Shown in pieces: positions 40,154 to 47,063 of a stretch of 47,063 bases of DNA. Positions within the stretch are counted from its first letter, which is position 1. Each line of letters opens with the position of its first letter. The notes under the pieces are model-generated. The model was not told the origin of the DNA, ran no database searches, and was given only the letters and a program-made list of their open reading frames with translations. Position numbers and translations under genes: made by a program. This stretch comes from Ktedonobacteraceae bacterium (GTDB lineage Bacteria; Chloroflexota; Ktedonobacteria; Ktedonobacterales; Ktedonobacteraceae): positions 1-47,063 of the forward strand of contig JAFAXQ010000033.1 in NCBI GenBank assembly GCA_019240835.1. Reading direction: 5' to 3'.

Positions 40154-42046
40154 ATGTTACTAGAGGGAATCCAGCTCGGTCGCTACCGACTTCTACGGGT
40201 TATTGGTAGTGGTGGTATGGCAGATGTCTATCATGCCGAAGATACGACTATGGCACGCTACGTGGCTATGAAGGTGGTGAGAACAGAGCACATGCCGTTT
40301 CAAGATGTCAAGGCGCAAGCAGACGTTGCGCGCCTGTTTCAGCGCGAGATGCTCGCCATTACACGCTTGAATCACAGGCATATTCTACCGCTCTATGACT
40401 TTGGAGAGCAACGTGTCAATGACATCACGCTGGACTATATGGTTATGCCTTTTCTAGCCGAAGGTTCTCTCACCGATTGGCTGAAGCGGCAACATGCTGC
40501 CTGTCTACTCACTCCGCAAGAGGTGGCGCTGGTAGTGCAGCAAGCGGCTGATGCTCTACAATATGCGCACGAGAATGGACTCATTCATCAGGACGTCAAA
40601 CCGTCTAATTTTCTGGTACGCAACCGGGCTACGACTCCGCGTGACCTTGACCTACTGCTGGCTGATTTTGGCATCGTACGATTCACCACTGCCACGGCGA
40701 CTTCCAGCCAGAGCGTGCGTGGCACACCTGCATATATGGCCCCGGAACAGTGGGAAGGTCGGCCAGTGCCTGCCACAGACCAATATGCTCTTGCGATTAT
40801 GGCTTATCAACTTCTGACAGGGAACACACCCTTTCAAGGGCGACTAGAGCAGGTGATGCATCAGCACCTGATGACCCCACCCAAAGCACCTAGCACAGTT
40901 AATGCACGTCTTTCTCCTGCACTTGATGCAGTCATCCTGCGTGCTTTAGAGAAGAAGCCCACAAATCGTTTCCCGACCATCATCGACTTCGCACGAGCTT
41001 TTCAGCAGGCGGTACAGTCGAGTAATCTGCTTACTGCAACTCCTAGCACAGTGCCTGTCCCCTTGCCCCCTACACCTGTCATACCACCTGCCACGAACGG
41101 GCGCGATATTCGTACATCACTGTCGATTAGCGCCGCGCTAGCAAAGACGGGAGGCAGTCAGCCTCTGACCCTGACCGATGGCAGAGTCGTGAGTGTGCCC
41201 ATTCCATCTGGCGCACGCAATGGACAGGTTATCTACCTAGCAAATCTGGGAGAGCCATCCTCAACAGGTGGGCAATCAGGTGCTCTTCTCGTCACTCTGA
41301 CAGTACCGCCATCGCTCGGCGTGAGAGTACTGTCAGTAATCGGCCTGATCCTTCTGCTCATCATTTCCGGCGTTGTTGGGGTAGTCGTGCATCAGAATGA
41401 TATCAATCAAGCCAACATAGCGACTACGGCAACTGCAGTAGCTTCTGCGGCAACCGCAACAGCCGCCGTGGTCAATGATCCTTATTCGCCTCCTGGCACG
41501 CTTGCCCTATACGACCCGCTGGAGGCACCCGGTCACTGGCAAAACAGTTCGGATACTGCGTTCGGTGGGGCATGCCAATTTATGGGTGGAAACTATCACC
41601 TGACTCAATCAAAACCCAGCAGCTTCTTTCCCTGTACGAACTCGGACAGAGCTTTCAGTAACTTCGCTTTCGACGTGCAGATGACCATTACTCGAGGAAA
41701 CTGTGGTGGGTTGGTGTTCCGCTACGACGGTTCGGGTCCAACCGAATATCTCTTTGAGGTATGCCAAGACGGCTCATATAGACTATATCTCTACAAAGGT
41801 TCCAAAGCATCAGATGCTGTAACCTTGGCCTACGGCAATAGTCCTGCAATCAAACAGGGCTTGGGTCAGATGAATCTTCTTGCTGTAGTGGCTGATGGTA
41901 AGGCCTTGACTTTGTATGCGAATAACCAGAAGATTGATCAGGCTAGTGACGCTACTTACAGCATTGGATATCTCGGTTTTGTTGCCGAGGACAATCAAAA
42001 CGCAACAGAGGTAGTGTACAGCAAAGCGAGGGTGTGGCAAATTTAG
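40154..42046 (+). CDS. Transmembrane Ser/Thr protein kinase with DnaJ_C-like and LamG/DUF1080-like domains
   Basis: A 630-residue PknB-type kinase. The kinase domain (~8-285) has IGSGGMADVY, K40, catalytic HQDVKPSN (D147; the usual HRD arginine is glutamine), DFG D171 and APEQW. A ~10-residue insert lies between the catalytic loop and DFG. Residues ~338-387 (DGRVVSVPIPSGARNGQVIYL ... GALLVTLTV) look like a DnaJ C-terminal substrate-binding domain. One transmembrane helix is at ~391-413. Outside is a ~190-residue sensor-like domain of LamG/DUF1080 type (YDPLEAPGHWQ ... GGLVFRYDG ... YSIGYLGFVAED). ATG 40154 is preferred over TTG 40133, with AAAGG ten bases upstream. The likely role is signalling across the membrane. 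Confidence 0.85.
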   Translation: MLLEGIQLGRYRLLRVIGSGGMADVYHAEDTTMARYVAMKVVRTEHMPFQDVKAQADVARLFQREMLAITRLNHRHILPLYDFGEQRVNDITLDYMVMPFLAEGSLTDWLKRQHAACLLTPQEVALVVQQAADALQYAHENGLIHQDVKPSNFLVRNRATTPRDLDLLLADFGIVRFTTATATSSQSVRGTPAYMAPEQWEGRPVPATDQYALAIMAYQLLTGNTPFQGRLEQVMHQHLMTPPKAPSTVNARLSPALDAVILRALEKKPTNRFPTIIDFARAFQQAVQSSNLLTATPSTVPVPLPPTPVIPPATNGRDIRTSLSISAALAKTGGSQPLTLTDGRVVSVPIPSGARNGQVIYLANLGEPSSTGGQSGALLVTLTVPPSLGVRVLSVIGLILLLIISGVVGVVVHQNDINQANIATTATAVASAATATAAVVNDPYSPPGTLALYDPLEAPGHWQNSSDTAFGGACQFMGGNYHLTQSKPSSFFPCTNSDRAFSNFAFDVQMTITRGNCGGLVFRYDGSGPTEYLFEVCQDGSYRLYLYKGSKASDAVTLAYGNSPAIKQGLGQMNLLAVVADGKALTLYANNQKIDQASDATYSIGYLGFVAEDNQNATEVVYSKARVWQI

Positions 42047-42160
42047 CGACAAGTATAAGCAATGATCTTGCAACATTTAAGGCACGCCGAACACTACTCA
42101 TCTGATAGTTCCTTCTTACTGCGTCAGGTATTTATCACAGCTTGCCGAGAAGAAGGACTA

Positions 42161-42343
42161 CTAGTGAATACGAGTCGGGAAATACAGTCCACAGCCATTC
42201 TCAAAAACGGCTGGAAATGTGGCTGAAAGATCGAGATTGAGGCATCCCTCAATGTCAGACACAATGAGCTTTATCTTCTTCTTTTGTCTCTCGACGAGAA
42301 TAGATACCAGTTCTGCTAATTCAGTAGTTGTGAGAGTCTCCAT
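42161..42343 (-). pseudogene. Short ORF, probable internally deleted HAD phosphatase remnant
   Basis: A 60-codon reading frame with a good start: ATG 42343 preceded by AAAGGA. After a helical lead-in (METLTTTELAELVSILVERQKKK) comes IKLIVSDIEGCL, similar to HAD motif I (LIVSDxDGTL). It is followed almost at once by FPAVFENGCGLYFP, similar to the ENG-x-x-LY block of Cof/sucrose-phosphate-phosphatase-type HAD enzymes, which normally lies ~70 residues later. The intervening segment and everything downstream are missing. I read this as a decayed gene, but a genuine 60-residue protein cannot be excluded. It lies between the kinase and gap. Confidence 0.45.
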
Positions 42344-42499
42344 GTGTTCCTTTCCGAACTAACCAAACATTGCAGCAGTGTAGTGTCTGTTGGTATACAG
42401 ATGGCAAGGGGTTACTTCGTAAACGGGCGTAGGTCAAGGATGTGGGCAAATGACATATTGTCTCCATTGTTGGCAACTATACAACAAAAACCGCCTATC

Positions 42500-42529
42500 T
42501 TGATTATTGCACAATTACGTTGTTATACT
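42500..42529 (+). promoter_or_regulatory. Promoter of gap
   Basis: TTGATT at 42500-42505 and TATACT at 42524-42529, 18 bases apart, with TGT before the -10 (extended -10). About 108 bases upstream of the gap start. The remaining sequence of 42344-42636 shows no other feature. Confidence 0.6.
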
Positions 42530-42537
42530 CTGATTAA

Positions 42538-43650
<1,113 letters not shown>

Positions 43651-43710
43651 AAGAAGGGAACGTAGGGAGCAGGGGAGGTGCGACTCCCCTGCTCCCTACG
43701 TTCCCTTCTT
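43651..43710 (+). terminator. Very long perfect terminator hairpin after gap
   Basis: The 26-base arms at 43651-43676 and 43685-43710 are perfectly complementary (AAGAAGGGAACG ... CGTTCCCTTCTT) around an 8-base loop, directly after the gap stop codon. The pyrimidine-rich right arm ends TTCTTTA. Confidence 0.85.
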
Positions 43711-43732
43711 TACATAACTGCTAGCCTATACT

Positions 43733-43752
43733 AGGTATAAGAAATTATACCT
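43733..43752. promoter_or_regulatory. Palindrome AGGTATAA-GAAA-TTATACCT
   Basis: A perfect 8-base inverted repeat with a 4-base centre, in the 220-base gap between the gap terminator and pntAA. Its size and AT content suit a repressor operator for the pnt operon. Confidence 0.35.
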
Positions 43753-43931
43753 TGTTGTTATACAAAATGTCAGCTACCATACTACTACCTAAACACTCTA
43801 TAACGGGTGAGATAGGGGGAAAAGTAACAGAGAGTCGCTTCTAATAGATGTATTGCTCCCAGAGTTTTTGCATCGCAGCCTCATCTGCAGCAGTGCGAGT
43901 AATTAGAAGAGAGAAAGGACGGTAAGTACTA

Positions 43932-45080
43932 GTGAAGATAGGGGTGATTTCCGAGACCATCCAGGGCGAGCGACGCGTCGCCTTGGTGCCGAATGTAGCG
44001 GCCAAACTCGCCACATCAGGCTTCCAGGTGGTCGTGCAGGCCAATGCTGGCCAGAAGGCAGGCTTCACCAACGACGCCTATCGCCAGGCGGGCATGGCTG
44101 TCGAGGCCGACCGGGGAGCCGTGCTGAGTACAGCCGATATGGTGCTCTCTGTCCAGCCGCTGTGCCTTGAGGACGTGGCGCTGCTGCGGGCGGGAGCAAC
44201 CACCATCAGTTTCCTCCAGCCAGCTACCCAGAGTGCCATCATCGAGGCCCTGGCTGCGCACGATGTTACCGCGTTCTCTCTGGAGCTGCTACCCCGCATC
44301 AGCCGTAGCCAGAGCATGGATGCGCTGTCCTCACAGGCATCGCTAGCAGGCTACAAAGCAGTGCTGATGGCTGCGAACCGACTGGGCAAGTTCTTCCCCA
44401 TGCTGATGACCGCCGCTGGCACTATTCCACCAGCCCGTGTATTGGTGCTGGGAGCCGGAGTGGCTGGTCTGCAGGCCATTGCCACTGCCCGCCGCCTTGG
44501 TGCTGTCGTGGAAGCATACGACGTGCGGCCAGCCGTTAAGGAGGAAGTCAAGAGCCTGGGAGCCACGTTCTTGGAGCTTGAACTGGAAGCGCAAGTCGGT
44601 CAAGGTGGCTACGCTCGTGAGCAGAGCGAGGAGTTCCTGACCAAGCAGCGCAAACTGCTAGCCGAGCGCGTGGCGGTAGCCGACGTGGTAGTCACAACAG
44701 CCGCAATCCCGGGCCGGCGTGCCCCATTGCTGGTCACCGCCCCAATGGTGAAGAGCATGCGTCTAGGCTCGGTCATTGTGGATATGGCTGCCGAGACCGG
44801 TGGTAACTGCGAGGTAACCCAGTCTGGCCAAGTGGTGGAGGTCGATGGTACGTGGGTCGACGGCACGACTAACATCCCTAGCACAGTGGCATTCCATGCC
44901 AGCCAGCTCTACGCCAGCAACGTCACTAACCTGATCCAGCACTTGGTCAGCGATGGTCAACTGAAATTGAATTTTGAGGACGAGATTACCAAGGGGTGTT
45001 GTGTAACGTACAATGGGCAGGTCGTCAACGAGCGAGCTCGCCAAATGATGGGAGCGACTACTTCTTCCCAGGCTGCCTAG
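43932..45080 (+). CDS. pntAA: NAD(P) transhydrogenase subunit alpha part 1 (NAD-binding dI)
   Basis: A 382-residue soluble domain-I subunit of proton-translocating transhydrogenase, which transfers hydride between NAD(H) and NADP(H) at the membrane. It has the AlaDh/PNT N-terminal ISETIQGERRVALVPNVAAKL, the TISFLQPATQ stretch, the Rossmann VLGAGVAGLQAIATARRLGAVVEAYDVRPAVKEEVKSLGATFLELE, and the mobile-loop region VTTAAIPGRRAPLLVTAPMVKSMRLGSVIVDMAAETGGNCE. The start is GTG 43932; AAAGGA lies rather far upstream, about 12 bases. It is the first gene of a three-gene operon (AA, AB, B), the split-alpha arrangement known from Rhodospirillum. Confidence 0.95.
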   Translation: MKIGVISETIQGERRVALVPNVAAKLATSGFQVVVQANAGQKAGFTNDAYRQAGMAVEADRGAVLSTADMVLSVQPLCLEDVALLRAGATTISFLQPATQSAIIEALAAHDVTAFSLELLPRISRSQSMDALSSQASLAGYKAVLMAANRLGKFFPMLMTAAGTIPPARVLVLGAGVAGLQAIATARRLGAVVEAYDVRPAVKEEVKSLGATFLELELEAQVGQGGYAREQSEEFLTKQRKLLAERVAVADVVVTTAAIPGRRAPLLVTAPMVKSMRLGSVIVDMAAETGGNCEVTQSGQVVEVDGTWVDGTTNIPSTVAFHASQLYASNVTNLIQHLVSDGQLKLNFEDEITKGCCVTYNGQVVNERARQMMGATTSSQAA

Positions 45081-45136
45081 TCTGGGGTCCTAAGCAGATG
45101 ACAACAATGTACTCGTATTGAAAGGCAGGCACACTG

Positions 45137-45448
45137 ATGAACGATCCTCTTATCGCGCTATTTACCTCTTTTGTGCTGGCCATCTTCATTGGCTTCGAGG
45201 TGATCTCCAGGGTGCCGACGCTGCTGCACACACCACTGATGTCCGGCTCCAATGCGATCCACGGCATCATCCTGATCGGCGCTTTGTTGATTGCTGCCCA
45301 CGCGCAAACGCCAGTGGAGGTTGTACTCGGCTTCCTGGCCGTGGTTCTGGCCACTATCAATGTGGTAGGCGGTTTCGTCGTGACTGATCGCATGCTAGAT
45401 ATGTTCAAGGCCCGACAGTCTGGTGGGGAGAGAGGGAAAGAGAAATGA
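45137..45448 (+). CDS. pntAB: NAD(P) transhydrogenase subunit alpha part 2 (membrane)
   Basis: A 103-residue membrane subunit that supplies part of the proton-conducting domain II. It shows three hydrophobic segments: LIALFTSFVLAIFIGFEVI, AIHGIILIGALLIAAHAQ and VVLGFLAVVLATINVVGGFVVTDRMLDMF. RVPTLLHTPLMSGSNAIHGI is the family signature between the first two. It starts 56 bases after pntAA. Its TGA overlaps the ATG of pntB (ATGA at 45445-45448), indicating translational coupling. Length and helix count are normal for the split-alpha type. Confidence 0.94.
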   Translation: MNDPLIALFTSFVLAIFIGFEVISRVPTLLHTPLMSGSNAIHGIILIGALLIAAHAQTPVEVVLGFLAVVLATINVVGGFVVTDRMLDMFKARQSGGERGKEK

Positions 45449-46839
45449 TAATTGTAACCTCGTTAGTCTACCTGCTGGCTGCAGTGCTCTTCATCATCGG
45501 GCTGAAGTTCCTCAGTTCCCCTCGCGGTGCCCGCCGTGGCAACTGGATAGCAGCCGTAGGCATGGTCTTGGCTGTGGCCTGGACGGTAGTGCTGCTAGGT
45601 AGGTCATTCACATCTGTCGGCATTGCCATCTGTATAGTGGGCGTCGTGCTCGGCGCTGTGGTCGGGACGCTGAGTGCCCGTGCTGTCAAGATGACGGCGA
45701 TGCCGCAGATGATTGCAGCCTTCAATGGAGTAGGTGGTGGTGCCGCCGCGCTAGTGGCGGTGTCAGAGCTGCTGAATCTAATCGGTCAGCAACCCAGTTT
45801 CCGCATTGACTTTCCCAGCGCGTTTGCGATTATCATCGGCGGTATCTCGTTCTCTGGTAGCGCAGTTGCGTTCCTGAAGCTGCAGGAGTTGATGACTGGT
45901 CGTCCGGTCACCTACCCTGCGCAACAATTGGTGAATGGGCTACTGGGACTGCTCATCTTGGCGCTAGCAATAGTCCTGCTAACGTTGGGCGGATCGGCTC
46001 TCGTGATCATAGCCCTACTCGTCCTAGCACTGGTCTTGGGCGTGGCATTCGTACTACCGATTGGCGGGGCCGACATGCCAGTGGTGATTTCGTTGCTCAA
46101 TGCGTTCACTGGTTTGGCTGTAGCGGCTAGTGGATTCGTGCTCGGCAACTTCGCGCTGATTGTAGCAGGGACGCTAGTTGGTGCCTCGGGCACGCTGCTG
46201 ACCAAGCTGATGAGCGATGCTATGGGCCGCTCGCTGACCAATATCCTGTTTAGTGCCTTTGGTCAGGCTCAGGTTGGCGCTGGCGCGGGTAGCGGGGGAG
46301 AGAACCGCACAGTACGTGCTGGCTCCTCGGATGATCTCGGCACGATGCTGGCCTATTCACGCAGTGTCATTATCGTGCCGGGCTACGGCTTAGCCGTGGC
46401 CCAAGGCCAGCACGCCATACGCGAGCTGGCAGATGCGCTTGAGAAGCGAGGGGTGGAGGTGGCATACGCCATCCACCCGGTGGCGGGGCGCATGCCGGGG
46501 CACATGAATGTACTGCTAGCCGAGGCTAACGTGCCCTACGAGCAGCTCAAAGAGATGGACGAGATCAACGGTGAGTTCAAGCGGGTGGACGTGGCACTGG
46601 TAGTCGGTGCCAATGACGTGGTCAACCCTGCTGCGCGCAGCTCGCCTGGTAGCCCGATCTATGGTATGCCAATCCTCAACGCCGATCAAGCGCGCAACGT
46701 AGTCTTCCTCAAACGGTCGATGCGCCCCGGCTTCGCTGGTATCGATAACGACCTGCTCTACGACCCCAAGACGGTCATGCTGTTCGGTGACGCCAAGGAG
46801 TCACTGACCAAGCTGGTGGGGGCGATCAAGGCGGCGTGA
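45445..46839 (+). CDS. pntB: NAD(P) transhydrogenase subunit beta
   Basis: A 464-residue protein with an N-terminal membrane domain of eight to nine helices (to ~residue 270), followed by the soluble NADP-binding domain III. The membrane part has AVKMTAMPQMIAAFNGVGGGAAALVA, SAVAFLKLQELM and ADMPVVISLLNAFTGLAVAASGFVLGN. Domain III has VIIVPGYGLAVAQGQHAIRELADALEKRGVEVAYAIHPVAGRMPGHMNVLLAEANVPYEQLKEMDEIN and VGANDVVNPAARSSPGSPIYGMPILN. Together with pntAA and pntAB it makes the complete proton-translocating enzyme. The start overlaps the pntAB stop. A terminator hairpin follows within 15 bases. Confidence 0.96.
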   Translation: MIIVTSLVYLLAAVLFIIGLKFLSSPRGARRGNWIAAVGMVLAVAWTVVLLGRSFTSVGIAICIVGVVLGAVVGTLSARAVKMTAMPQMIAAFNGVGGGAAALVAVSELLNLIGQQPSFRIDFPSAFAIIIGGISFSGSAVAFLKLQELMTGRPVTYPAQQLVNGLLGLLILALAIVLLTLGGSALVIIALLVLALVLGVAFVLPIGGADMPVVISLLNAFTGLAVAASGFVLGNFALIVAGTLVGASGTLLTKLMSDAMGRSLTNILFSAFGQAQVGAGAGSGGENRTVRAGSSDDLGTMLAYSRSVIIVPGYGLAVAQGQHAIRELADALEKRGVEVAYAIHPVAGRMPGHMNVLLAEANVPYEQLKEMDEINGEFKRVDVALVVGANDVVNPAARSSPGSPIYGMPILNADQARNVVFLKRSMRPGFAGIDNDLLYDPKTVMLFGDAKESLTKLVGAIKAA

Positions 46840-46851
46840 CTTTCCTAACAC

Positions 46852-46897
46852 TTTTACCTATAGGGAGGTCTGCAAATAGACCCCCTATAGGTAAAAA
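46852..46897 (+). terminator. Terminator hairpin of the pnt operon
   Basis: TTTTACCTATAGGGAGGTCT at 46852-46871 pairs with 46879-46897 (GACCCCCTATAGGTAAAA) with one bulged base. The A/T base of the stem gives flanking tracts on both strands. Confidence 0.75.
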
Positions 46898-46918
46898 GTC
46901 CAGGGAAAGAGTCTATAC

Positions 46919-46948
46919 TTGTTCAGAAATTCCTTTGTCTGCTATACT
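46919..46948 (+). promoter_or_regulatory. Possible promoter near the window end
   Basis: TTGTTC at 46919-46924 and TATACT at 46943-46948 with an 18-base spacer, facing out of the window. An ATG at 46956 stays open to the edge but has no ribosome binding site and no recognisable protein, so no gene is called in 46898-47063. Confidence 0.35.
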
Positions 46949-47063
46949 GAGCTCATGAGAGCAATAGCCACTTCTTGCTATCCCCGTGTATTATTTTCCA
47001 CCACTGAGCAATATTGGTTAATTCATAACTCCATTTGCATACTTGCAACCATATCTCAACTTC

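Noticed and set aside
46956-47063. ATG open to the window edge behind a possible promoter
   Set aside because: It is only 36 codons, has no ribosome binding site, and the residues do not resemble a known protein; a leaderless start cannot be judged here.

Overview
The window looks like chromosome from a Ktedonobacteria-type member of the Chloroflexota (large-genome, filamentous, spore-forming bacteria). This is a judgement from memory of protein style, not from a search. The pointers are the sigma-like 227-residue protein, the kinase with an extracellular LamG/DUF1080-like sensor, the TIR and NB-ARC/TPR proteins, the luciferase-like monooxygenases, the Rpn-like proteins, and a GCAA-looped REP-type repeat. 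GC content is moderate, and GTG starts and 4-base start/stop overlaps are frequent.

Layout. 1-5.8 kb: 5' part of prmA (minus), a secreted GH99-like glycosidase, a HEPN protein behind a consensus promoter and a REP-like hairpin, and ppdK. 5.8-9.3 kb (minus): a GH63/MGH1-type glycosidase and a classical SDR. 9.3-22.9 kb is accessory. It holds a TIR / PD-(D/E)XK / N6-adenine methyltransferase fusion translationally coupled to a secreted beta-propeller protein, an alcohol dehydrogenase pseudogene, a three-gene operon of small unknown proteins, a 1.5-kb tandem duplication (Rpn-like gene plus flavin/F420 monooxygenase, left copy decayed), and an NB-ARC ATPase with its TPR part encoded separately. 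22.9-31.1 kb: sigma-like protein, orphan oligopeptide-binding lipoprotein, membrane-anchored DUF4878-like protein, methyltransferase, endonuclease V, a response regulator/histidine kinase pair, and mnmG. 31.1-35.7 kb: a gap with two inverted repeats and a degenerate tRNA-Leu(TAA), then an operon lpdA - ABC ATPase - two ABC-2 permeases (minus). 36-42 kb: a Q/Y/P-rich membrane protein, an NYN-domain protein interrupted by a disordered insertion, a TPR protein, and a transmembrane Ser/Thr kinase. 42-47 kb: gap (GAPDH) with a clear promoter and terminator, then pntAA-pntAB-pntB.

How the genes fit together. ppdK, gap, lpdA and pnt are central carbon and redox genes: PEP/pyruvate interconversion, glycolysis, 2-oxoacid dehydrogenase E3, and NADH/NADPH exchange. 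They are not one operon, and accessory material lies between them. The most unusual content is the TIR-nuclease-methyltransferase fusion with its coupled propeller, the small three-gene operon beside it, the NB-ARC/TPR pair, the NYN protein with recurring TG-x-LPA motifs in its linkers, and a kinase that appears to carry a DnaJ C-terminal-like domain. No CRISPR array, rRNA, transposase or integrase was seen.
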